This document shows, piece after piece, positions 1 to 7,126 of a stretch of 64,000 nt of DNA. Where the stretch lies: contig NZ_JAHBBD010000001.1 of NCBI RefSeq assembly GCF_019331775.1, positions 62,001 to 126,000 on the forward strand, given 5' to 3'. The notes beneath the pieces were generated by a model that saw only the letters and a program-made list of their open reading frames with translations, did not search any database and was not told the DNA's origin. Source of the stretch: Bifidobacterium phasiani. GTDB taxonomy: Bacteria; Actinomycetota; Actinomycetes; Actinomycetales; Bifidobacteriaceae. Every line of letters begins with the position of its first letter. Position 1 is the first letter of the stretch. A program made the translations under genes and the position numbers.

Positions 1-123
1 GTCGTGTGGATATCGTCACGGTGCCGCATCAGCTCATCGATAGTTCGCGCCATCACTCGCATCATACGGCATCAGCAGGGCGGCGTACATACGTTCACAA
101 TGCATCCCGACCATGGCGCGCAA

Positions 124-184
124 CGATGATGCGGTCGGCAATGCGACGGTCCCGTGCATGCACGGGTCGGCAACCGCATCATCG
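124..184. repeat. Long imperfect hairpin downstream of the MerR gene
   Basis: Outer arms CGATGATGCGGT and ACCGCATCATCG pair perfectly (12 bp) and enclose a 16-bp palindrome CCCGTGCATGCACGGG. It lies about 45 bp past the stop of the TipA-like gene on the minus strand. There is no T-tract, so it may be a Rho-assisted end, an RNA stability hairpin or a cruciform. Nothing else is recognisable in 1-229. Confidence 0.45.
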
Positions 185-229
185 CCCTGCGACCCGAATG
201 AGATACGCGCATCTCCCCGGTTTCAGGCG

Positions 230-994
230 TCAGCTCGCATGCGCGACGATGGCGTCGCGCAGCCACGTCGCACAGCCCGGAACATCGCGGTCGTAGTACG
301 CCGTAAACCGCTCGTCCGACACATACATCCGCGCAAGGCCGCGATGCGCCTCGGCTGAGTAGCTCGGCCAGGTGCGGCCAAGCCATTGCCGGTGCAGATC
401 GCATACGCGGGCGCCCTCCGGCCCCGCCGGATCGGCGCCGGCGCGGACGGAGGACTCCAGCAGGGAGCGGATCCGCGCGTCGCATGCACGCCACGTCTCA
501 TGGTCATGTTCGCTCATGTCCAGCACCTTCCGGTTGATTCCGTCGATCGCCGCATCGCCGTAGCGCTCCCGCAGCTCGGCGCCGTAGCGGCGCTCGTTGT
601 CCTCGATCAGTCCGCGTCTGAGTTCGCGGAACTTGTCGCGGTCGGTCATGGTGGTCGCTCCTTTCATATTGGTCAGGGTGCGTTCGGCGACCGCGATCAG
701 GTCGTCGAGCCGGCGCCGTTGCTCCCTGAGTGCGTCGAGGTGACGGTCGAGCGCGGCCTGCCGTTCCATCGCCGACATGCCCAGCAGCGGTCCGATGTCA
801 CGCACCGCGAAGCCGAGGCCGCGCAGCAGCAGGATCTCCTGCAGGCGGTCGACGTCGCCGGCGTCGTAGAGCCGGTAGCCGTTCACCGGATCGCGCCGCG
901 GATCGAGCAGTCCCGCCTCCTCGTAGAACCTGAGCGTGCGCACCGACGCCCCGGACAGTTCCGCAAGCTCGCCGATGGTGTAGATCCGTTCCAT
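230..994 (-). CDS. MerR-family regulator with TipAS-like C-terminal domain
   Basis: A 254-aa transcription activator. Residues 1-70 are the MerR winged helix (YTIGELAELSGASVRTLRFY, then NGYRLYD). Residues 75-115 form the dimerisation coiled coil. Residues 120-254 resemble the TipAS/albicidin-binding fold that captures peptide antibiotics and other ligands (tryptophan-rich, ending in a DVPGCATWLRDAI-type stretch). The start at 994 is fixed by a strong Shine-Dalgarno AAAGGAGGTG at 1001-1010 and by the first MerR residues; further upstream codons are not needed. A second in-frame ATG at 649 has its own Shine-Dalgarno and could give the ligand-binding domain alone, as in Streptomyces TipAL/TipAS. 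The promoter is of MerR type and probably autoregulated. The family is clear; the ligand is unknown. Confidence 0.88.
   Translation of the reverse strand: MERIYTIGELAELSGASVRTLRFYEEAGLLDPRRDPVNGYRLYDAGDVDRLQEILLLRGLGFAVRDIGPLLGMSAMERQAALDRHLDALREQRRRLDDLIAVAERTLTNMKGATTMTDRDKFRELRRGLIEDNERRYGAELRERYGDAAIDGINRKVLDMSEHDHETWRACDARIRSLLESSVRAGADPAGPEGARVCDLHRQWLGRTWPSYSAEAHRGLARMYVSDERFTAYYDRDVPGCATWLRDAIVAHAS
647..663 (-). promoter_or_regulatory. Internal ribosome binding site and ATG for a short TipAS-like product
   Basis: On the minus strand AAGGAG (658-663) lies 8 nt before an in-frame ATG (647-649) that starts M-T-D-R-D-K. Translation from here would give a 139-aa protein consisting only of the C-terminal domain. 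The known TipAS made from an internal start is of similar size. Confidence 0.6.
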
Positions 995-1017
995 GGCCGT
1001 CACCTCCTTTGCATCAC

Positions 1018-1048
1018 AGGCTAGGCCCTTCCGTAACGGACGGGTCAA
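1018..1048 (-). promoter_or_regulatory. MerR-type promoter with 19-bp spacer and dyad
   Basis: Read on the minus strand: -35 TTGACC (1043-1048), a 19-bp spacer, and -10 TAGCCT (1018-1023). The spacer holds an imperfect dyad (TCCGT..ACGGA flanked by CCC..GGG). A 19-bp spacer with a dyad between -35 and -10 is the hallmark of MerR-family target promoters, and this one directly precedes the MerR gene, which implies autoactivation. Confidence 0.7.
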
Positions 1049-1391
1049 GCGGCACGACACGCCGATGCGCTCGAGGGCGTGGCGGTACAACGGACCGGCG
1101 CGCTCCAGGGCGGCATGTTCCAAGCCATCGGTCATCCCGTTCACCGTCCGCAAGTCGGCGCCGGCACAGCGGAAGCCTCACTCCAGCGTCGGTTTCGGGT
1201 GATAAACAAGGTCAGGTATGCGTTTTACCCGATGCTGAGCCGTCCCTAGCGTCGGTTTCGAAGCACAGCTGCCGCCGCTCCTGCTACGGAACCGACGCCA
1301 ACGGGCCCGACCACACGGAATTCCCCGCGCTCGTCACGACACCACGGTCTTCATAGCGCCACGCGATCCCGCCACAACCCGAACGAGCATA
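1049..1391. other. Gene-free stretch upstream of the MerR gene
   Basis: No convincing gene on either strand. The only structure seen is a short direct repeat, AGCGTCGGTTTCG, at about 1184-1196 and 1248-1260. In the inferred ancestral order this lay between guaA and the MerR gene. Confidence 0.4.
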
Positions 1392-1419
1392 CAAAAAGGG
1401 AGGCCAAGCGGCCTCCCTC
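1392..1419 (-). terminator. Intrinsic terminator, probably the original guaA terminator
   Basis: On the minus strand a GGGAGGCC/GGCCTCCC stem with a 4-nt loop is followed by TTTTTGT. No minus-strand gene ends just upstream of it in the present sequence except the att copy of the guaA 3' end at 1471-1483. It fits as the guaA terminator separated from its gene by the 8.7-kb insertion. Confidence 0.7.
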
Positions 1420-1470
1420 TCACGCCGACATCACAGGAAACGCACCATGCACGTCTCTTTGCGACGACTC

Positions 1471-1483
1471 ACTCCCACTCGAT
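1471..1483. repeat. Left attachment site (attL/attR core) of the guaA element
   Basis: ACTCCCACTCGAT matches exactly the guaA 3' end at 10179-10191. On the minus strand it reads ATC GAG TGG GAG T, i.e. codons for I-E-W-E plus one base; here the next bases make the stop TGA. Confidence 0.75.
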
Positions 1484-1562
1484 GATGGAATCCGTGTCAT
1501 CAGTGCTGCACGACATAGCAAGATGGTATGTCGTCTCCGTCGTGCGTTCTCGTCAGCGTTGC

Positions 1563-1588
1563 GGTGGTACCCATCCGATACCCATGCG
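1563..1588. repeat. Arm-type repeat pair, left end (GGTACCCAT / GATACCCAT)
   Basis: Two copies of (A)TGGGTAYC on the minus strand, about 12 bp apart, 80-117 bp inside the left repeat. The same motif occurs three times in inverted orientation near the right end (9886-9929). This looks like a binding array for the integrase N-terminal domain or the excisionase. Confidence 0.5.
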
Positions 1589-1639
1589 ATCCAACACCCG
1601 TCTCCGCTACGCATCAGTTTCCCGAAATGAACGGTTCCG

Positions 1640-1680
1640 TGACAGCAGTGACGGCAGTGACGGCAATTCCGACACCGGTG
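1640..1680. repeat. Left copy of a 41-bp inverted repeat with three TGACRGCA units
   Basis: Three 10-bp spaced units, TGACAGCAG-TGACGGCAG-TGACGGCAA, followed by a CGACACCGGTG tail. The reverse complement of 9791-9831 matches at 35 of 41 positions, and all six differences are transitions. The two copies sit inside the two ends of the element. Confidence 0.6.
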
Positions 1681-1839
1681 CATGCTGTCATATCAAACTT
1701 CAAATCGTCACCTATGTTGCTCTGCCTGTTCTTGTCGTATACGACTGATTGCACTTAACCAGCGACCATCCAGTCCCGAGTGCTGCGATCATGCCAGTCT
1801 TGACGTGTTTCGTCACGTAGGAAAGACAGGGCTGCGGGT

Positions 1840-3177
1840 TCAACGCTGCCATTCGTCCGGTTTGCAGAAGGACAGGATCCCGTGTTCGCCCAACGCCCAG
1901 GCCGTGGATACGGCCAGTCCCACCGCGCACAGGTACAGGGCGATATCCTCTCCGATCATGTCCGCGAACAGTCCGCCCGCCAGCGCGCCGATGGGCTCGG
2001 CCGCCAGGGCGATGACGCGCTCCACCGAACTGACCTGCCCGAGCAGCCGTTCCGGGGTGGTGACCTGTTTGATGGATTCGCTCAGGACGAGGTTCACCGT
2101 CACGGTGAAGCTCCACACGAACTGGGAGACGCATACCAATGCGATCACCACAGCGTTGCCGTACCCGATCGTGAGGGCCGACAGCGGCACGAGCAGCGCC
2201 GCCAAAGCGGGCGCAAGCAGCGTGGCGATGAACAGGGGGCCGGACGCCATGCGCCGGATGAGGGCGCCCGCCGCAACGGAGCTCACAATACCGCCGATGC
2301 CGCTGCACGTGGCGGCCAGTCCCACCGCCACGGGATCCATATGCAGCACGCGGACCACGAACACGTAGTAGATCGTGAAGAACGCGGCGGTGAAGAAATT
2401 GAACTGGCCCGCGGAGAACGCGATGGAACGGATGATCCCGTTGCCCCAGACGAAACGCAGGCCGCTCAGCACATCACCGTCGCCGTCCCCGTCGGTCTCG
2501 GCAGGCGCCGATCCGTCCCGCCGGGACGTATGCTCCGACGCCACTGTCTTCCGCTTCCTGCGTTCGAGCACGTTGAGCAGCACCAGCAGCGAGCTGCACA
2601 CGTACGTCACGAAATCGAACAGCAGGGACAGGGCGGCCCCGACCGCGTCGAACAGCCACCCGCCGACGCTCGGCCCGATGCCTTCGCCGATCGCGTTGGC
2701 GCCCTCGATCAGCGCGTTGGCGTGCGGCAGACGTTCCCTGGGCACGAGTGACACCGTGTAGCCGGTGCGGGAGATGTCGAACCCCAGTTCGGCGAGGCCG
2801 ACGACCAGCAGCAGCGCCAGGAGCAGCGGGAACGAGAGCACGCCGGCGTGCAGGACGGCGAACAAACCGATCGTGGCGACGGCACCAGTCAGATTGGACA
2901 CGAGCATGGTCCTGTCGGGGCCGATGCGGTCGCACCAACGCCCGATATGGATGCCCAGAACAGCTGCGGCAAGGGACTCGGCCGCGTTCAGCACACCCAC
3001 CTCGAACGACGAGGCGTTCAACGTGATGACCGCGATAAGGGGAACCACCACGGCGGTCGCGTTGCTGCCCGTCACCGAGACGACCTGCCCGGCCAGAACC
3101 CGCGAGAAAGGCCTCGAAATGAACACCCGGGCAAGCCAGGCCCGCGACCTGCCCACAACATCACTGAATCCGTTCAC
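1840..3177 (-). CDS. Major facilitator superfamily exporter
   Basis: A 445-aa integral membrane protein with about 12 hydrophobic helices in two halves and a central charged loop (about residues 198-225, rich in R/K then D/G). The N-terminal part (RVLAGQVVSVTGSNATAV) and the loop between helices 2 and 3 (GRWCDRIGPDR) match the MFS motif-A region of MFS_3/macrolide-efflux type drug exporters. It probably expels a hydrophobic compound using proton motive force; the substrate cannot be told. It is the largest cargo gene of the guaA element and is followed upstream on the same strand by the SdpI-like gene, 33 bp away. An exact function such as macrolide efflux is not supported by motifs alone. 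Confidence 0.8.
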   Translation of the reverse strand: MNGFSDVVGRSRAWLARVFISRPFSRVLAGQVVSVTGSNATAVVVPLIAVITLNASSFEVGVLNAAESLAAAVLGIHIGRWCDRIGPDRTMLVSNLTGAVATIGLFAVLHAGVLSFPLLLALLLVVGLAELGFDISRTGYTVSLVPRERLPHANALIEGANAIGEGIGPSVGGWLFDAVGAALSLLFDFVTYVCSSLLVLLNVLERRKRKTVASEHTSRRDGSAPAETDGDGDGDVLSGLRFVWGNGIIRSIAFSAGQFNFFTAAFFTIYYVFVVRVLHMDPVAVGLAATCSGIGGIVSSVAAGALIRRMASGPLFIATLLAPALAALLVPLSALTIGYGNAVVIALVCVSQFVWSFTVTVNLVLSESIKQVTTPERLLGQVSSVERVIALAAEPIGALAGGLFADMIGEDIALYLCAVGLAVSTAWALGEHGILSFCKPDEWQR

Positions 3178-3210
3178 AATATCTCGAATCCATGTAAGCC
3201 GGATATATGG

Positions 3211-3609
3211 TCATCGATCATTGCAACGGGCGTATCCGTGTTCCCTGTTGTATCGCGCCGCATCGCGGTCAGCCACGATCCCGACGGGAATCACCGTCGC
3301 CAACAGCGCCATGCAGCCGACCAGTAGCATAATCCACCATAGATTGCCGTGTCTGCCACTGATGTCACCGGTCACCACTACATATGCCACAAGTGCCATG
3401 CACATGATGACGAGGATAATGCCGGCTGCGCAGAAAACCGCACGGTACTTACGATGAATGTAGAGCCACGTCTCCTCGGAAGCCATCGTTGACGAGGTTT
3501 TGATACCGGCAATCGCATTCAATGCCAAGCCGTCTTCACGACAGACCCGCCAGAGGTAGAACATCAGCGCCGAGCAGACAGCAAGAACAACGACTATGAC
3601 AATCAACAT
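3211..3609 (-). CDS. SdpI-like small membrane protein
   Basis: A 132-aa protein with three clear membrane segments (about residues 1-20, 55-78 and 88-110). The loop after the first helix reads GIKTSSTMASEETWLYIHR, which closely resembles the conserved G-I-R-T-x-x-T-x-S-E-E-x-W-x-x-x-H-R signature of the SdpI family. In Bacillus, SdpI gives immunity to the SDP cannibalism toxin and takes part in signalling; many homologues are uncharacterised. It lies just upstream of the MFS exporter and may share its transcript. A role in envelope stress or bacteriocin tolerance is an inference; no toxin gene is visible nearby. Confidence 0.65.
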   Translation of the reverse strand: MLIVIVVVLAVCSALMFYLWRVCREDGLALNAIAGIKTSSTMASEETWLYIHRKYRAVFCAAGIILVIMCMALVAYVVVTGDISGRHGNLWWIMLLVGCMALLATVIPVGIVADRDAARYNREHGYARCNDR

Positions 3610-3639
3610 TTAGCATCCCCTATCCTGAACTTATATCGT

Positions 3640-4239
3640 TTGGAAGCGGCAGGATGTTCAATCGAAGCACCCACGATGTCGTATTATTACAATCCTCTCT
3701 CAACTATGGACAGGAAATACAGATTCCACCGACTCACCATCATCGACACGGACCGCCGCACCATCCATCGAAAACGGCATCGTCAATCCGCCGTTGCCGC
3801 ATCCCACGGAGCGATAATCAGAATCGTGTCGAACAGGCACAGCAAGTCGAGCGAAGGCACAGCGGAAATGAGAAGAATCGGCAATGGCATCCGCGCAAGA
3901 TTGGACATGATGCCCGACGACACACGTATATGCCACGCGCCGGACTGTGCAAATGGCACGATCGGAATACTCGAACTGATGCAATCCGAACGAACCCACC
4001 CGGGACGATACGGCGCCGCCTTCCACTGGCCCATTGCCACCGATACAGAAGAAACCGCCAACACCAGGCGATATTTCTGTACTTCGCCGTCCTACCACCT
4101 GCACATCAACGGCTCTTCCATCACGCTCGAACGCAACGAGTCCGACGGCGCGACACGACGATACGAGTTCACAATCCTCGACCGTGACATCGCATACCTG
4201 TCACATGACAGCGTTCAGCCGATGGAGCAGACCACGTAG
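3640..4239 (+). CDS. Hypothetical protein (weak gene call)
   Basis: An open frame of 199 codons divergent from the SdpI-like gene. The first codon is TTG; an ATG at 3676 (M-S-Y-Y-Y-N) is an alternative, and neither has a good ribosome binding site. The C-terminal half looks protein-like (alternating hydrophobic strands, SITLERNESDGATRRYEF), while the first half is arginine-rich. Other frames here are also open, so coding is uncertain. I do not recognise a family, and the 3' end overlaps the end of the convergent gene at 4215 by 25 bp. Confidence 0.3.
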   Translation: MEAAGCSIEAPTMSYYYNPLSTMDRKYRFHRLTIIDTDRRTIHRKRHRQSAVAASHGAIIRIVSNRHSKSSEGTAEMRRIGNGIRARLDMMPDDTRICHAPDCANGTIGILELMQSERTHPGRYGAAFHWPIATDTEETANTRRYFCTSPSYHLHINGSSITLERNESDGATRRYEFTILDRDIAYLSHDSVQPMEQTT

Positions 4240-4442
4240 CCTTCGTCGCGGTCGTATTCCCAGTCACCGGGCAGTTCGCGGCCGTCCACGTCGATCTCCA
4301 CCCACCAGTCCTCGATCGGATCGCCCTTGACGATCCATCGGCGATCGCCGTCCACCTCACGCAGCTTGGTTGCCATCCCGGCGGGGCCGTCCACCGGCTC
4401 CACCGGAACCTCCTCATTGAGCATCGCCTTAAGTCTCGTCAT
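4215..4442 (-). CDS. Small acidic hypothetical protein
   Basis: A 75-aa protein beginning MTRLKAMLNEEVP and ending DRDEGYVVCSIG. The start at 4442 is chosen for the Shine-Dalgarno AAAGGGATGGAG just ahead; an upstream ATG at 4511 would overlap the neighbour. It is rich in Asp, Glu and Trp (IEDWWVEIDVDGRELPGDWEYD), so probably soluble. It begins 13 bp after the stop of the gene at 4456-4800 and is likely co-transcribed with it and the MobC-like gene. No family recognised. Confidence 0.55.
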   Translation of the reverse strand: MTRLKAMLNEEVPVEPVDGPAGMATKLREVDGDRRWIVKGDPIEDWWVEIDVDGRELPGDWEYDRDEGYVVCSIG

Positions 4443-4455
4443 TGCTCCATCCCTT

Positions 4456-4800
4456 TCACTCGTCACAGACAAGATGCGGAGAGACCTCGCGCAGCACTTG
4501 CAGATAGTCATGTCCTTCCGGCTCGTCGTCCTCGTAGGCTGTCCAGCTCTTCACGTTCTCCATCACCCACTTCGTTCGCGCGAGTCGGGAGAGCGCGGCG
4601 CATTGCGCCATCACCTCATCGCCATCTGGCTGCGCCTTCCATGTATCGTGTGCGATGCGTATGTTGCCGAATCGTTCCGCGATTCTGCCGACGCAATCGT
4701 AGAGATCGTCCACGCTGTACCAGTGACGCGCGGCCTTGGCTTCGTCGAACTCGATGGTGAAGCACCATGAGCGTTTTGTCGTCGGATCCATGCCCATCAT
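4456..4800 (-). CDS. Hypothetical protein of the guaA element
   Basis: A 114-aa soluble protein (WCFTIEFDEAKAARHWYSVDDLYDCVGRI...). It has several Trp and charged residues and no membrane segment or recognised motif. Start codons at 4800 (MMGM) or 4791 are possible. It sits 29 bp downstream of the MobC-like gene and 13 bp upstream of the next small gene, so the three probably form one transcript. Functions of such accessory genes in mobilisable elements are unknown; I cannot assign one. Confidence 0.55.
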   Translation of the reverse strand: MMGMDPTTKRSWCFTIEFDEAKAARHWYSVDDLYDCVGRIAERFGNIRIAHDTWKAQPDGDEVMAQCAALSRLARTKWVMENVKSWTAYEDDEPEGHDYLQVLREVSPHLVCDE

Positions 4801-4829
4801 CCGTTTTTCTTCCGCTGCCTTTCGTGTTT

Positions 4830-5318
4830 TCAGAGGTCGTCATCGTCATATCGCGGATGCGTGACATAGATGTGTTCGGTCTCCAGTTCCTTTTCGATCG
4901 CGATCATCGCGTCGCCAATCCGCAAATATAGCTCGCCGCACTCATTAAGAAGGCGATTCACCTCTTCGCGATTGTAAGCGTCCGCGCCATAGGTGTTCAT
5001 CATCCGCGCGAGCTGGTTGAGGTTCGTGCCCTGCTTGGTTAGCTCATAACATAGTTCACGCAGCGGGGCGACATCGATCGATATGACCGTCAGCAGGTCG
5101 CTGTGGATGAGCGCCAGTCGCACGAGTTCTGACATTGGCATGCGGAATTTCCGCGCCTTGCGCTTCAGCGTCGCGCGTTCCTTCTCGGTGACGCGTATCA
5201 GGATCGCCTTGTCCTTGCTCTCCAGCATGAGCCGTTTCCTGTTTCCTTTCATGATCGTTTTGGACGGTGCCGCCATCGTCAATCGTCGGGAAGCGCCGCC
5301 GCTTCCTTCGGCCATCGT
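4830..5318 (-). CDS. MobC-like relaxosome accessory protein
   Basis: About 162 aa. The N-terminal half is a ribbon-helix-helix-like region (ILIRVTEKERATLKRKARKFRMPMSELVRLAL). The middle contains ELTKQGTNLNQLARMMN, the conserved G-x-N-L-N-Q-x-A-R signature of MobC proteins, which help the relaxase open DNA at oriT. The C-terminus is acidic (YDDDDL). I chose the start at 5318 because GGAGGAT lies about 13 nt upstream; ATGs at 5276 and 5252 are alternatives. The region directly upstream (5340-5560) is gene-free with strong inverted repeats, a usual place for oriT. No relaxase gene accompanies it, which is unusual for a complete mobilisation module. Confidence 0.75.
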   Translation of the reverse strand, partial: TMAEGSGGASRRLTMAAPSKTIMKGNRKRLMLESKDKAILIRVTEKERATLKRKARKFRMPMSELVRLALIHSDLLTVISIDVAPLRELCYELTKQGTNLNQLARMMNTYGADAYNREEVNRLLNECGELYLRIGDAMIAIEKELETEHIYVTHPRYDDDDL

Positions 5319-5434
5319 GTTCCGTAATCCTCCGATTGCGGACCGGGGCTGTTGAAAAAACAAGATTGAAGCGTGTGCAAACCGGCATCCCCTGATGTCG
5401 GTTTGTATATACGCTTCATACATCTTGCAAGTGA

Positions 5435-5511
5435 GCGGAATCCTCGATTCCGCGAGAGCGCCGGAGGCGTGGATTCGGGGGTGCCGCCACCCACGAAGAC
5501 ACGCCACCGGC
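5435..5511. repeat. Inverted repeats upstream of mobC, candidate oriT
   Basis: Two structures: GCGGAATC-CTC-GATTCCGC (5435-5453), and a long hairpin from 5460 to 5511 whose outer arms are GCCGG-AGGCGTG and CACGCC-ACCGGC with an inner GGGTG/CACCC stem. They occupy the gene-free stretch between the MobC-like gene and the ATPase. Origins of transfer in small mobilisable elements usually sit here, but a double terminator for the ATPase gene is an alternative. Confidence 0.4.
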
Positions 5512-5595
5512 GCGGAGACACTTACGGGGGTTTGAATCATACGATGCCTTGACAACGTGGATCGATCGTCAAAACCGTCACGGTGTCAGCACCGT

Positions 5596-6741
5596 TCAGT
5601 TCGGTCGTGGTGCATCGATATCGACGGAACCGGTATCGGCCGGGTCGATTTCCGTCACGGGCGTAAGGGTCACAATGCGCGCGGCGGAGGCTCGCTTGTA
5701 TGAATATTCAACCCCATGCTCACGCATCCAGTCCGCGTGCTGTGCGAGGAATTTCCCCAGTACGGAAGGCGTCACGTTATCCAGACCGAGCTTGTCGAGA
5801 AGTTCCGATGCGGTGCCGGACCATTGCTTTGCGTCGTTAAGGATGTAGCTGACGACCGTTTTGATGCAGTCGGGGACCTCGCTTGCCGTCAATTCCTCAT
5901 CGGTGAAACTCTCGATCAGTTCCCACAGGCCATTATTGTTTCGCCGGAGCTTGAGTCTGGTGTCCGGCACGTCCCTTCCCGTGATGTCCAGAATGCTTTC
6001 CGGCGCGGTGCGTTTCTTTTTGCGGAGCACCATCATCTGATCCGACGCGCCGGAGATGCCGTTCGTGCCAGTGATGTTCGTGAACACGTCGGCTTTGCTG
6101 AACATTTTGCGCAGATGGGTCAGGACGAGCAGACATACTTTGTGCTCGTCCGAGAATGCTTTGAGTTTGCGGATGTCTCCGTAGTCGGATGAGTAGTGGC
6201 AGTCGTTGCCTTCGCCGCGCACGACCTGCAGCGTGTCGATGATGAAGAGTTTGGTGTCGGGTTTGCGTGCGATGTATTCGTCCAGTTCGTCGATAAGACC
6301 GTTGCTCAGTTCAAGGATCTTGGTCTCGATCTCGAAATCGTCCGAGAGTTCATCCGCGATTGACCATAGACGATGCCTCACCCGGTTGAATCGATCCTCG
6401 AGCGCGAGGTAAAGGACGCTGGCCTTCCGGGTCTCGTATCCGAAGAACGGCGTTCCCGTCGATACCGCATGGCCGAGTTGCAGTGCGAGGTAGCTCTTTC
6501 CCGCCTTGGGTGCCGATGCGAGGACGCAGAGCGACTCGGTGCACAACAGTTTGTCCACGAGCCATTCCGGTTCGGAGAGCGTCATTTCCGCAAGCGTCTG
6601 TGCCCCGATGCCGTTGATGTGCATCGGCAGTTTAGGCTTATGACCAGTTCCTGATGTTGCGTTAGACTTGTCGTTGGGGCGGAGGCTTGAGGTACAGCTC
6701 AAATACTCCTGGGTCTCAGCCCCATATTGTTTTTCGTACAT
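5596..6741 (-). CDS. RepA/RecA-like AAA ATPase (replicative helicase type)
   Basis: A 381-aa P-loop ATPase. Walker A is ASAPKAGKSYLAL at about residue 70, and Walker B is KLFIIDTLQ at about residue 150. A conserved TH follows (LLVLTHLRK). This layout is that of hexameric RepA-type helicases found on plasmids and integrative elements, where they support replication or processing of the excised circle. The start at 6741 follows AGAAAGGA about 6 nt upstream; an earlier ATG at 6834 would lie inside the neighbour. It is 13 bp downstream of the RHH protein gene and apparently in one operon with xis, int and that gene. The C-terminal 100 residues are variable and may bind DNA. Confidence 0.75.
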   Translation of the reverse strand: MYEKQYGAETQEYLSCTSSLRPNDKSNATSGTGHKPKLPMHINGIGAQTLAEMTLSEPEWLVDKLLCTESLCVLASAPKAGKSYLALQLGHAVSTGTPFFGYETRKASVLYLALEDRFNRVRHRLWSIADELSDDFEIETKILELSNGLIDELDEYIARKPDTKLFIIDTLQVVRGEGNDCHYSSDYGDIRKLKAFSDEHKVCLLVLTHLRKMFSKADVFTNITGTNGISGASDQMMVLRKKKRTAPESILDITGRDVPDTRLKLRRNNNGLWELIESFTDEELTASEVPDCIKTVVSYILNDAKQWSGTASELLDKLGLDNVTPSVLGKFLAQHADWMREHGVEYSYKRASAARIVTLTPVTEIDPADTGSVDIDAPRPN

Positions 6742-6754
6742 GGTTTTTTCCTTT

Positions 6755-7126
6755 CTACCTGAGTGTTTTGATGAGCATGTCCTCATGCTCGACGTCTGAT
6801 GGTTTGTCGATGGTTCCGAGTGCGTGGAATTCACATGCCAGAAGAGCGATCACCTCCTCGAGTTCGGGACTGATATCCGACCCGTCCCGGATTCGCCGCA
6901 GTTCGCGGTAGACCCGGTTCATCTGCTCGCTGAGCGCGCGCTGTACGCGGCTGCTCGGGATGACCTTCACCTCCCAACCAAGCAGGCGGTCGATGATGTA
7001 CGACTGTTTGCTCAATCCGCTGGCTGCGACCTTGGCGTCGATGAGTGCCGCTTCCTCGGGTGACGTCCGGAATGAGATCGTGACATTGCGCCAACGGCCA
7101 TGACGGTCGAGATTCCGTTCACTCAT
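6755..7126 (-). CDS. Ribbon-helix-helix mobilisation-type protein
   Basis: A 123-aa protein. Residues 10-50 (RNVTISFRTSPEEAALIDAK, then SGLSKQSYIIDRLL) form a ribbon-helix-helix type DNA-binding segment typical of plasmid-mobilisation or relaxosome accessory proteins and of copy regulators. The C-terminal half is helical and acidic. Its ATG overlaps the stop of the integrase gene by 4 bp (ATGA), which implies translational coupling. It could be a second MobC-like protein or a regulator of the following ATPase gene. The fold is likely; the exact role is not known. Confidence 0.6.
   Translation of the reverse strand: MSERNLDRHGRWRNVTISFRTSPEEAALIDAKVAASGLSKQSYIIDRLLGWEVKVIPSSRVQRALSEQMNRVYRELRRIRDGSDISPELEEVIALLACEFHALGTIDKPSDVEHEDMLIKTLR

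Noticed and set aside
3654..4187. Alternative plus-strand frame of 177 codons, and minus-strand frames in the same stretch
   Set aside because: Basic, His/Arg-rich translations without structure. The frame ending at 4239 is the least unlikely, and is itself weak.
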